Shown here piece after piece: positions 18,314 to 30,400 of a stretch of 64,000 bases of DNA. The notes under the pieces were generated by a model, which was not told the DNA's origin, made no database searches, and worked only from the letters and a program-made list of their open reading frames with translations. Source of the DNA: Ricordea florida (lineage: Eukaryota; Cnidaria; Anthozoa; Corallimorpharia; Ricordeidae). Numbering within the stretch: position 1 is the first letter of the stretch; every line of letters starts with the position of its first letter. The stretch covers positions 12,414,578-12,478,577 of the forward strand of contig OX453279.1 of the NCBI GenBank assembly GCA_949710005.1, written 5' to 3'. The position numbers and the translations under genes are program-made.

Positions 18314-18397
18314 ATGGCGGGAAACATATGGCAAATGGAGGCCAAAATGATGCCTCCTTCTCCAAGGACATCCCCGTCCCCAATATTTACTGCAGAG
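18314..18397 (+). CDS. Candidate first coding exon of unknown gene (weak)
   Basis: An ATG in good context (CACCATGG) opens 28 codons ending at a GT donor (GAG/GTATTA). A pyrimidine tract and CAG acceptor near 18,500 could add a second short exon ending at a TGA. The resulting small protein is not recognised, and a different downstream exon could be used instead. Only weak support: codon context plus a splice-site pair. Confidence 0.2.
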
Positions 18398-18599
18398 GTA
18401 TTATTAAGATTGCACCATCTATTTCTTATTTAAGTTGTGTGAACTGCCTTCTTTACCCGGACCGAAACATACAACTAAATCTAGCTGTTTTTTTTTTCAG
18501 CAGCAGGGAAGAATGAAATGTGCTCACAGCCTCTACATTGATAGAGAAGATTGGGAAAATAGACTTGATTGATACAAGATCTTATGAAGGAAAGGGTAT

Positions 18600-20187
18600 T
18601 TTAGAGGTCATGACCACGCCTGACCTATTTTATGAAAGCTGTTTGTACAGGTGACGAAGACCGCTGAGCCTCAACTATCAGAGACGCTGTGAAAAGTTCA
18701 GTCTCTAAGCTTGTCAAAGTTTTCACTATGAGTGCGAAATTAGCCGGAAAGACCTTGAGGTCATTACACCTGCCTCAGGTATATATTACTATCAGGAGCC
18801 CATTACCATATGGGCTCCTGTTACTATATAATCTCTATTTTCTTTAAAAGCCATAAACTAATATACAAAAATTAAACAGTTCTATGAATTATAATTATGG
18901 GTAAAGACAATGTCATTTTTTAAAAAAAATCTCAATAAATTCAAAATCTAATATGAAAGACTATAAAAAACAACCTGAAAACTCTAAAACTATTTTAAAA
19001 AACCTCTGTGTTAATGTATGTTATTTCGCCGTCTGGATTAGAGCCTGTGTTTCTGTAGTGAAGATACTAACAATGGTTATCATCAGGCCCTGCGAGGTCG
19101 CGTCACTCGCGTGATTTCCAAAACGATAGGAGACCCATGTTGCCATAAGCTTTTCACATTTCTTTAGTAGCAGAGGAGGGGAAAATAGATACCGTTTGAC
19201 TTTGGTTCTGATATTATATCACTTGAGAAACAGATAAATACCGTTTTGAGTCATATGACTTACTCCTCGGGCCTGGCTACCAAATACCGGTATTTCTTGC
19301 GGCTCCGCCGCCAAAACTTTATTTTTCGCACGTCTACAATACCGCCAGCTGCACAGACTAACGATGTGTCGGTCCATATGTCGACCGACTCTTGACCGAG
19401 TAGCTAACGACATGTCGACCGAGTGTCGATTGCGGGTCGATCGCTACTAGCCATCGACACTCGACCGCGGGTGTCATAGGTGCACATGATCCAAAGATTT
19501 AGTATTTTGGAATTTTTTTTTTCACCGACACATTATTATGATTTTTACTAAAACGATAAGATTATTCGCTCTCCATTTCTATGAAGTAATAGTTGATTCG
19601 GCCTTCGGCCTTATCAATTATCACCTCATAGAAATCTCAAGCTCATAATCTAATTGTTAATTATAAAATAACTCAGATACTACGCGTGAGCTGATTGGTC
19701 GAAAACCTGTAAATCCATAGAAAAGAGAAACATTTTCTGTTTTTATTTAAAGTTAGTTTAGCACGCGAAGGGCTTGTAAATCACAAGCCTGCGGCTCGTA
19801 ATTTACAAGGTCTTCTTGTGTTCAACCATGGGCTCCTGGTTCAACCCAGCATGCCGCGTGCTTTATTACCCCGGTCAAGAGAGAATGAGGTAGCCCCGGT
19901 AAATCCATCGAAACTACAGTTCATTGCTTAAACAACTGGCATGTCTTTCGAAGGGAATTAGGTATATTTATGTCAGAAAAAGTTTGGTCGCGGTTTACCA
20001 AATGCGCTTAAATGTAGCTGAATCGTGGTGCATGCCGAGCCGCCATGGTTTGAGGGACGAACATTGAGGAGATCCTGGGAAGGAGTTATTGCTTATCAGC
20101 AGATATTTAGCCTCCAGACCTAGCGGTCGCACGCTGAGAACGCCTTGTGAAAACGGTGTACTTTTCCCGTCCGAGCTGACCTCTGGC
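18600..20187. other. Non-coding stretch with satellite-like TCGACCGA sequence
   Basis: No gene seen. At 19,350-19,470 there is a cluster of GTCGACC/CGACCGAG repeats of the same type as those flanking the foldback structure at 24,660-28,625. A short hairpin lies at 19,575-19,640 (ATTTCTATGA.. paired with ..TCATAGAAAT). The 5' UTR or promoter of the LYR-motif gene probably occupies the last few hundred bases. Confidence 0.45.
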
Positions 20188-20647
20188 ATGAGGATTCCGT
20201 CAGTGGAGTGGAGTAGGACTGTCTTGCTTTTGTATCGACAGCTACTTAGAGAAGGGAAATCATTGGAACTTACAGATTATGAGTTTTATCGGAGAACAGT
20301 GCGTTGGGAGTTCCAGAAGCAAAGGGATGAAGTTGATGTGGAACAAATTAAGAAGCAATACGAGGTAATAGGCCTAGTGCTACAGGGCAGACTGCAGACG
20401 ACAAACTACCGTCACGAAGCGCACATTTTATGAATAAAAATTTGTACACTACACCATGTGTTGAAAATTCAAATTTGACCCAAAAAGACATTCTTTTCAA
20501 AAGCACGAATCCAGGCACGAAGCTTTTCTAGTTAGCAATACAAAGTCTTTTTATGTTACAAAAAGGACAAACAGCTTAACTCCCTTTTCTCTTTATTTAT
20601 AGAAAGGCATGTATTTTCTGAGGAGTAAGTTAGGCGGCCTCCAGTGA
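20188..20647 (+). CDS. LYR-motif microprotein, two exons (MIEF1-microprotein-like)
   Basis: Exon 1 is 20188-20364 (59 codons, donor GAG/GTAATA) and exon 2 is 20603-20647 (acceptor TTTATAG), giving 73 aa in phase. The protein has the LYR signature (VLLLYRQLLREGK), a following FYRRTVRWEFQK helix and the closing KGMYFLRSKLGGLQ. This length, motif spacing and ending match the mitochondrial LYR microprotein encoded upstream of vertebrate MIEF1, which binds the acyl carrier protein in a mitoribosome-assembly module. Other short LYRM proteins are the alternative. An in-frame TTG-initiated extension upstream is probably 5' UTR. No MIEF1-like main frame follows within 800 bases. Confidence 0.75.
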
Positions 20648-21429
20648 CAGGACAAAATAAACTAACAACATATGGAAACCTGGAATGTCAGAAATGCTGC
20701 TGAGAAATACATGTAGATGTACCTTGAGACATTTCATATGTTGTACATAGATGTAAAAGGTGCTGTGATAACACTAACTGATTAGCATCAGTGTCCATAT
20801 TACGAATCTTCTGAGCATCTATGTACATGCTAATATTTGATTAATAAAAAGCATAGTGTATGATGTGTACCAGTACTAAAGGTGTTCAAAGAGTAAGCTG
20901 TCAAATATTCCCTACAATGTATTTTCCAATAAACTGGCTACCCAGATTTTCAGGGCTGATTATTTCAATGTGACAGTCAAACAAACAAAGAGATTTATGT
21001 TACTCTAAAAGTTTACTGGAAAATAGGGGACTGTCGACTGTCCATTCAAAGAAGAGTTTGCCACTAGCTTTACTCCCAATTATAAGATGTATACTGTGAT
21101 TCTTACACATGATTTTTAATAAGCCATGATTTCTATCTTTTTAATTTCTACCTCTACTAGACCTCTGTAATAAAAATTGACTACAACACATGTTTGTAAA
21201 GTTTATTATTCTTACAGACTGGTCAAACCTTGGCCACAAAGCAGTATTAAGACTCAAAAGATTTAGCAGTCATTGAAGAAACAGCATACCCTCATTAAAA
21301 TACTGTAACATTAACATTGTGTTTCCTCATGTTAAATCTTAATTGGATTTTACTGTGAGTACTATGAGACCAAATGTTTTTTGTGTTTCCTCTCAAGAGA
21401 GAAAGTAGTGAGGATTGCATACATTGCCA
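20648..21429. other. Intergenic, no gene seen
   Basis: AT-rich sequence between the LYR gene stop and the 3' end of the minus-strand CNBD2-like gene; the two genes converge here. Presumably holds both 3' UTRs. No repeats or coding frames of note. Confidence 0.5.
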
Positions 21430-24400
21430 TCAGTAGGTATTTTCAAAGTAATGAGCATTTTCAGATTTCACTACTACAGGTACATCATCAAATGTTGTAT
21501 AGTGTGGTCTTTTTATTCTTAAAATAATGTCATCTACCAACTTTTTTTTGTATATTTTCCATTTTCTATCCTCTTTGTAACGTTCAAATGCTTCTTTTTC
21601 TGATGGAAAGGCTTCGGTCAGTTGTTTCTTTAATAACTCCAGAGTTTTTCCTCTCTCTCTTTTTCTGAATATAAGCTGACTAATAAGCACACAATGGACC
21701 TGTGGAAGAATTCAATATTAATCCTCAGTCACATCAAACAATCTTAGCATTATGAGTATAATTAAGAATTGGTAAATGATAGTAGCAGTATTTACAACTT
21801 CTTCCCCCTTATTGTAACTTCTAGCTTTAACTCTGAAAAACCTGACAATTGTTGACAATTTTAATTCAACTTGAGTCATGTAGTGGTTAAGGTGTTACTT
21901 TGTTAACTCAAAAAGATGTACAATCCCATAATTAGCAAATTCTCGATTGGCTTAAACCCAACAAACTGAATGGAATTATTTTGAAAATGCTTGGACTAAC
22001 TAAGTCAGGAATAAGATATTTCCCCAACTTGTGTGTGACTGGCTAAATTCGAATTTGACAGTAGTGCTGTCTTAGGCATGATTTGATAAATTTAAAACCA
22101 GTGGTAGGTGGTTACAGTGACTTTTTCAGTAACTGATGTTCATTTTCTCTCACTCGTTTTTCATTGACTATCACAGGCAGAAGACACTGTCATATTTAAC
22201 ATTATTGTTTCTCCCCATTTAACAATTCATCGCAGAAAGAAAAATGTCTATGATGCTCCAGTATCCATAGAACCTGGCGTCCCCAGAGCAAGATCAAAGG
22301 TAAACATCTTAACCCCTCATAAATTTTTAAATCAATCTACTGTACAGCATTTTTTTTCTGAGTCATATTTATATTACTCACTCTTCCAACTGATATGATG
22401 TAGGTGTTTTGTAAATCCTCTCCTACACCGAAGAAATCTCCCTTTTTCAATATGTGAATGGTCAGAAATTTTTTCACGACCTTTCTACCAGTGTTAATAT
22501 TCCCCTCTTCTCCAGATGTAACGTTGATTGGAGGCAGGATTAAGCGGGTTTTTCCGGTGGGAAAATCTCTCCGAAGCATAGTAATTTCTCGCACTACTCT
22601 GCACTTGCCAGATTGAATGAAGTGCACACTTTCAGATGGCTCCTCAGAGTTACCAAGGATAACCTGCAGACCACGATTTATACACACACCATAAGTGACA
22701 TTTATGCCACACTTTCAAGTGTTCAATTTCCGGTAAGTGTCAAAATCCGATAAAACTTGAGGTTGCTTTTGTAGCAAAAAAAATTGCACTTAAATGAATC
22801 AGTTAAAGAAAAGTCAGGTCTCATAATTCACCGGTGCAGCAACTGTAATTTGACGTACAGTATTGTAGTTGTCTTCTAAATACAATTGTATGTAGTTAAG
22901 TAAGGCTGATTTTCAAGTCATTCTGAGCTCAATAATGACAAATGCAAAACAGGTATTTAAAGGAACCTATCGAAACCATAAAAAACCATCTATACAAGTT
23001 GAAAAGATCTTGAACATGAAGCTATTAGTTATGTGGAAGGAAATGTAATTTCTTTCTAAGTCTGCTCCCCTGGAACCTTCAGGCTTTTAATCTCCGTACT
23101 CTGTGTCAAGCCGTGCCTATTATTACCGGTAACTGAAGAAGCAAAAATACTCATCCCCAATGTGTTGTCTTATACCACGTGCAATACACCTTATTCGCTT
23201 GTACATTTTGTTTTCGCAGTACAGATAATATGATGATACTCAGGAGGTTTGATCCTCTGTCTTGTTCATTAAAAAGAGTACAGGCAGAGATAGTCATGCT
23301 TGCATGCACTCTTTTTGATGAACAAGACAAAGGATCAAATCTCCTGAGTATGATCACATGATTCGTATTCGGAAAACAAACTGTACAAGCGAATAAGGTC
23401 TATTACACGAACCCACTCCAAACCGAGCAACATACCAAAAGCAGACCCGCGGCCCACCTCACGGCTCAGCGGCCCACCGGCCAGAGGCACCGCCTCATTT
23501 GTTTGGTCAGCAATTTATACAAGGCAAGACAAGACAATTTTTTTTATTTGGAGTCTTATGCAATCCTCAGTATATCGACTTTATCGAAAGAATTTAAAAT
23601 TTATAACACAAATTGCACACTAGTGGAACTATAATCAATGTTAACCTAAACAACTAATGATCTTCTTTTCTCATAGCAGTCGAATACGTATTTTGCAATA
23701 AACTTTTGCACTGGTTTGTTCTTGCTCGGTGGGTTTATTAACAAAAACACATCATCTGGTGCCATTCTGTTTACTGATATTCTGTATTCTTTGTTTAAGT
23801 ATTCAAATAAAGTACTTCTTTTTTCTTGATACGCAGGGCACAGAGTTAAAAAGTGTATTTCATCTTCTACGTCTTTTTTAGAGATAGGACAGATCCTCTC
23901 TTCCGGTTTCTTATAAGGTCTTACATACCGACCTGTCTCTATCGCCATTTTGTGATTACTTAGACGGAGTTTAGTTAGAGTTATCCGGTGTCGGACGTTG
24001 GTGACCTGACGGAGATAATCTTCACATTTATAATTTTCTGTTTTAAATTTTCGGAAGGTTCTTAATTTGTTCTTTTGGTTGGCGTCTTTTCTTGCGTCAT
24101 TATTTACGTCACTTAACCATCTTTGTAATCCGATGTCTTTCAGTCTTTGTTTGATAATGTTCAAGATTCCTATGTCATTTTCATGTGCTTTTGTCCAGAG
24201 GTATCCCAGCCCTATTTGGTGTAATACGCGTTTGATATTTTGGCTCCATAATTCCTTATTTATTCTCGACTTGATATCATTATAAACCACCTGTGATAAT
24301 TTGTGATTTGGGTGTTTGGTTAGAGTTAGCCAAAACTTAAAATTCCTATATGGTGCTTCGATTTTCATTGGGAATCTTCCTGTTTCAGCCCTACATGCAT

Positions 24401-27400
24401 TATTGCTGCAGTACTTATTTACACCTAGCAACCATTTCAAGAATTTAATTTGAACTAGTTCTGCGGGATCTTTTTCTACTTGGTCGTTACCGTCAACACC
24501 CCAAATTTCACTTCCGTAGAGAAGTATGGGGGATATCAGAGCATCGAATAGCTTAATCGTCAGCATAATATTTTCTCTAAAGTTGTCACCCATCTCTTTT
24601 CTTAGTTTATAAAGTGCCTTAAGCCCAACTTATTTTAACTCTTCTCTAGCTAAACTAAAATTTCCATTTCCGTCGACATGTCGGTTTAGTCTCGGTCGAC
24701 ACCATTTTTTATTTGGTCGATCTGCGGTCGCCACTATTGGTCGCCACTAGGTCGATATCTTGGTCGATTACCGCCGACAGGTCGATCATTACGTCTCGGT
24801 CAACCGTCGGTGGCATATCGGTGGACTATCGACCGACCGAGTGAGCCGGCCGCTATGTAGACTGGCTGTCCACCAATAGTTCCACCTAGTAACAGTAGTC
24901 ATTGTCGGCCGAGAGTCGTTTGACACGTGCCTTAATGACGTGATTATCGGCTGAGTATCGGAGGTATGTCCAGGATCGATCTTGTTAGCAAGAATTTGTT
25001 AGCAAATGTTTTTCGCAATTGTCGCAAAAGAAATAATTGAGAAAAAATTATGTCAGAAAAACACTAACAAATATCGCAAAAATCGCAAGAATAACAAATG
25101 TAACAAGAATCAAGACTTAGAAAAAGAAGAAGTCAAGAAGGGCCCCGAAATGTCCGCAAATATCGCAAAAATCGCAAAAGTAACAAGGATTTTTCTTGCT
25201 AGCTAAAACACCCGTGACAAATATCGCAAAAATCGCAAAAATAAGAAATGTAGCAAAATTGTAGTGTTGGAAATACAAGAAGCCAAGAAGGGCCCCGAAA
25301 TGTCCGCAGTTATCGCAAAAATCGCAAAAGTAACAAGGATTTTTCTTGCTAGCTAAAAACACCCGTCACAAATATCGCAAAAATCGCAATAATAACAAAT
25401 GTAACAAAATTCCAGACTTAGAAAGCAAAGAAGCCAAGAAGGGCCCCGAAATGTCCGCAATTATCGTAAAAATCGCAAAAGTAACAAGGATTTTTCTCGC
25501 TAGCTAAAAACACCAGTGACAAATATCGCAAAAATAACAAATGTAGCAAAATTGTAGTGTTGGAAATACAAGAAGCCAAGAACGGCCCCGAAATGTCCGT
25601 AATTATCGCAAAAATCGCAAAAGTAACAAGGATTTTTCTTGCTAGCTAAAAACACCCGTCACAAATATCGCAAAAATCGCAAAAATAACAAATGTAACAA
25701 AATTCCAGACTTAGAAAGCAAAGAAGCCAAGAAGGGCCCCGAAATGTCCGCAATTATCGCAAAAATCGCAAAAGTAACAAGGATTTTTCTTGCTAGCTAA
25801 AACCACCCATGACAAATATCGCAAAAATCGCAAAAATAACAAATGTAGCAAAATTGTAGTGTTGGAAATACAAGAAACCAAGAAGGGCCCCGAAATGTCC
25901 GCAATTATCGCAAAAATCGCAAAAGTAACAAGGATTTTTCTTGCTAGCTAAAAACACCCGTCACAAATATCGCAAAAATCGCAAAAATAACAAATGTAAC
26001 AAAATTCCAGACTTAGATTTAAATGATTTTTTCTTTGTTTTATGTGGGCTACTGATTTGTTAATAGGGCTGGCAGGCGTGGAAGAGAAGGGTTTATTGTT
26101 TCGGTTCCAAGGGTGTGTTTCCCTTGCGCGGGGCACTAATTAGCTCTCATAAAGATCATTGTCACGATAGTCACAAGCATAAACAATAGAAGGCTAATAA
26201 CAATACGGAAAAAAGTCACACTTTAAAACCATACCCGAGCCGCTAATAAACTATCTAAATTATAAACTGTCTTTTACAATTTGTAGATTAGCTCTTATTA
26301 AGTATAAACAATAGAAGGGTAATAACAGTACAGAAAAAAGTCACACTTTATACCTTACCTAAGCCATAGTCTGCGCGCTGTTTTGTTGTCCGCTTCGGAG
26401 AAAATTAATCCGATAGCACACATATACCATTGAGTTGAAGTAAAGTTTATTATTCCGTTCTATTTTAAAAGTGAGCTTCGATGTAGGCGAAACGTCTCAG
26501 AACATGTAATGTAAAGATCAGAACTGTTGTCAATAAATAGGTGCATAGGTTTATTGGAAAACTACTTCACCCGTTCCATACATTCTAAAGTCGATGCGAC
26601 AGGACGATTTCTCGCATGGAGTTAACTGTTTCTTGTATTGTGTCGTGTTTCGAAACTGCGCTCAAATAGGTTCCCTTGACAACAAAAACATATCACATGA
26701 AACACACAAAGATCTGAATTTGCATTCACAAACGCAAACAAACTATGAGGCGAGTAAAACTGTAGTCGCTAAAAGTGATAATTCTCCTATACTAATTTAC
26801 TTTTCTAGGGTATTGGGTTGTAGGCGAATCGACTTCAGTGTAGACGAAACGTCTCAGAACGTGTAGGCGAATCGACTCAAGTTTCGGCGAAACGAACTTG
26901 TAGGCAAATCATCCTGTAGGCGAAACGACTGGCTACCATTATTTTCATAAAGGTGGCCACAATTAAATGTGATTGAAACAAGCGCTTTGCAGAGAATTAC
27001 TGTATAGGCCGAAAATAAGGAAAATCAGTACAATTTGGTTTTGAAAAATATCTCTATTTTATAACTAAGTCATTTGAGAACAATACAACAATTGAGAATG
27101 TCCCTCATTTCACTCAGGTCCACTCATGAAATAAGGGAATTAACGACGATATTACGGACCAAACGCAGTTGTCCTAGCAAGAGAAATCTTTGTTACTTTT
27201 GCGATTTTTGCGATATTTGCGGACATGGGGGTTTTTAGCTAGCAAGAGAGATCTTTGTTACTTTTGCGATTTTTGCGATAGTTGAGGACATTTCGGGTCC
27301 TTATTGGCTTCTTTTGTTTGTAATTCTTGTTACATTTGTTATTTTTGCGATATTTGCGATATTTGTGACGGGTGTTTTTAGCTAGCAAGAAAAATCCTTG

Positions 27401-30400
27401 TTACGTTTGCGATTTTTGCGATATTTGCGGTCATTTCGGAGTCCTTTTTGGCTTCTTTTGTTTCCAAGTCTTGATTCTTGTTGCATTTGTTATTTTTGCG
27501 ATTTTTGCGATATTTGCGGACATGGGGGTTTTTAGCTAGCAAGAGAAATCTTTGTTACTTTTGCGATTTTTGCGATATTTGCGGACATTTCGGGTCCTTA
27601 TTGGCTTCTTTTGTTTGTAAGTCTTGATTCTTGTTACATTTGTTATTTTTGCGATTTTTGCGATATTTGTGACGGGTGTTTTTAGCTAGCAAGAAAAATC
27701 CTTGTTACTTTTGCGATTTTTGCGGGCATTTCGGGGTCCTTATTGGCTTCTTTTGCTTCTAAGTCTTGATTCTTGTTAGATTTGTTACTTTTGCGATTTT
27801 TGCGATATTTGTAAGTGATTTTCGGGTCCTTATTGGCTTCTTTTGTCTCTGAGTCTTGATTCTTGTTACATTTGTTATTCTTGCGATTTTTGCGATATTT
27901 GTCACGGGTGTTTTTAGCTAGCAAGAAAAATCCTGGTTACTTTTGCGATTTTTGCGATAATTGCGGACATTTCGGGACCCTTCTTAGCTTCTTTGCTTCC
28001 TAAGTCAGGAATTTTGTTACATTTGTTAATTTTGCGATTTTTGCGATATTTGTGACGGGTGCTTTTAGCTAGCAAGAAAAATCCTTGTTACTTTTGCGAT
28101 TTTTGGGGACATTTCGGGGTCCTTATTGGCTTCTTTTGCTTCTAAGTCTTGATTCTTGTTAGATTTGTTATTTTTGCGATTTTTGCGATATTTGTAAGTG
28201 ATTTTCTGACATAATTTTTTCTCAACTATTTCTTTTGCGACAATTGCGAAAAAAATTTGCTAGCAAATGTTTGCTAACAAGATCGATCCTGGACATAAGT
28301 GGAGTATCGACCGATATAGCGACCGAGAGTTTCCCGACTGAAAATTGAGTGTCGGCCGATATATCGTTTGACTGTAGAAAATATGTAGAAAATACCCGGT
28401 CGACCAAGTATGTAGCGGTCGACAGAGGCCGACATGTATGTCGGTCGACAGAGGCCAATTTGAGCCGATGCCCCACCGACACATGGACCGAGTAGCGGCC
28501 GATATGAAGACCGAGTGTCGACAGAGTATCGACCGACACTCGATCGACTCTTTCGACCGAGGGTCGACCGATATATCGACCGAGAGTCGATCGATACTGT
28601 CTACCGAGAGTCGTCGACAGATGCCTTTTATACACACGATCCGTTGTTTCCATAGCCTTACAACAAATGCCTTCGTCAAAGTATAATTGAACCGACTGTA
28701 TTGGTTAGATAACGAGAGAAATAGATAATCGTAGCATGAAGTGATTTTATTTCCAAGACTTTTGTTTCTGTTAATGTTAATGTTATAATAAGAACAGTTG
28801 AACAAATAGCGTCGACACTGTTGATAACTGAACCACGGAATCCGGAATCCATAGGCATGGAATCCACGGAGCAGAATCCGGAGTCCAAGACCCTCTTGAA
28901 TTCCTTTACATGGGGCGATTTTATGATCGTCTCTTATCTAAATCGTTTCGATCCTTCCCAATCCTTGGAATGCTTTGTTTCATTTTGTTGAGGGGAAAGG
29001 GTTTAAGCGTTTGTACGTGTTTTAATTAGAGAATCCTATAGCACAGCCGACGTTCGTCCTCAAACGATGTAAGGTTTCATACTTCATGTTTAGCACAGTA
29101 GTTTCGTTTGGTAAATGGGCCACAAGGACTAATGAGAGCACCCAAAGTTCTTTCTAAAACACTTTTTGTTACGTGTCACTAAACACATACAAAGCTGTAA
29201 GTACTTTCCCCAGAAACAAAGTATTCCAAGGATTGCGAAGGATTGAAACGATTTAGATAAGAGACGATCAAAAAACTCACCATCATCCATCTTGTAGCCA
29301 ACAGTGATCCACGACTGTGCATGCGTCTGTATAAACTGCTGACCAAAAAAACGAGGCGGTGCCTCGGACCGCTGGGCTGCGAGCCGTAAGGCCGTGGGCT
29401 GCTGGGCCTGCTTTTAGCAAAACTCTCCAAAATAATATCACGGATGTTAACATGAAACTCTTGGCATTAGGCCTATTAGAATTAAATTTTGTATTTCATT
29501 TACCAATTTGTAGAGAGAAAGAATGACAGTTACGATTTGTAAGGAGGAAAATTTGAAAACTATTGCTCAACAATGACTTCGTTTACTGAAGCGCACAAAT
29601 ATCAGCCCAGCAGTGTTGCTTGTTGTTTTTCTGGTACCTGAGGGCGTTCAAAACCAAGTGTTTCGCGTAAAACAGCCTTGTATTTAGCCGTTTAGCTCAC
29701 TTGTTTTCTCTCTAATCTGTTCCCAGAGTCTTGATTATCATGGTCTATTCAATAGACTTGAAAAGCTGAGTGATCATACCGTGTTTGGTGGATATTCCCT
29801 GAGCTTTGTGTGGCCAATAGTTTGTCGTATTTCCGTATTAGCCCAGTCCTTGAGTACCGGTTGAGAAGTCAGTACTGCTAACTTTCTCTCCCACTCGATT
29901 TGATGACTGTTTTTTAACACCTACATAAACAAAATTGGACAAAATCCCGTTGGACCCGAGCAACCGTTTGACCCAGTTGTTTGAGTTCAATGGACTATTG
30001 GGCTTGTTTCCTTTTCTGCTCAGATAGTAAGTAACATTGCGCATAGGTGACTGTCAATTACCAAGGGAAAAAGTGAAGAGGCTGAGTTTTGTGTGATGTT
30101 GTCTCTGGAATCCCTTCCGGTGAGGGGAGCTTCTTAAGTAAAAATATTGCTGATATTGTTATGATGCACCTATCAATGGTTTGCCCCAGGATTGAGGGGG
30201 GGGGGGGGGGGAGGGAGGACATCCCCTAGGAAATTTCACATTTTCAGGCTTTCAAATGTCAATTTCCACATCCTTGGGTCCTCATTACAAGTCAAATTCC
30301 CACCCCAGGGGACCACAGACCTTGCACAGTACGTTCTAGAACTTTAAAGAGAGCTCTGATGGACATAACAAAAAACAACATTTTTGCATGAAAAAAGTAA

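Larger units (their letters stand above)
23440..29415. repeat. Inverted pair of GC-rich ~80-bp repeats bounding a 6-kb repeat-rich block
   Basis: The text at 23,440-23,520 (AAAAGCAGACCCGCGGCCCA, GAGGCACCGCCTC, TTTGGTCAGCAATTTATACA) occurs inverted at 29,320-29,415 (TGTATAAACTGCTGACCAAA, GAGGCGGTGCCTC, GGGCCTGCTTTT). It brackets the LINE fragment and the foldback structure. It may be two copies of one repeat in opposite orientation, or the ends of a composite element. Confidence 0.5.

Noticed and set aside
25006..25362. Open frames rich in Lys/Asn or Cys/Phe in the tandem repeats, on both strands
   Set aside because: They follow from the TCGCAAAAA repeat periodicity and exist in several frames; no start context or domain.
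25060..26005. Regularly spaced repeats resembling a CRISPR array
   Set aside because: Units are ~150 bp with no unique spacers and recur inverted at 27,175-28,190; this is a eukaryotic tandem repeat in foldback arms.
28222..28805. Long minus-strand frames rich in Arg/Ser/Thr over the CGACCGA block
   Set aside because: Produced by the stop-poor CGACCGA repeat, not by a gene.
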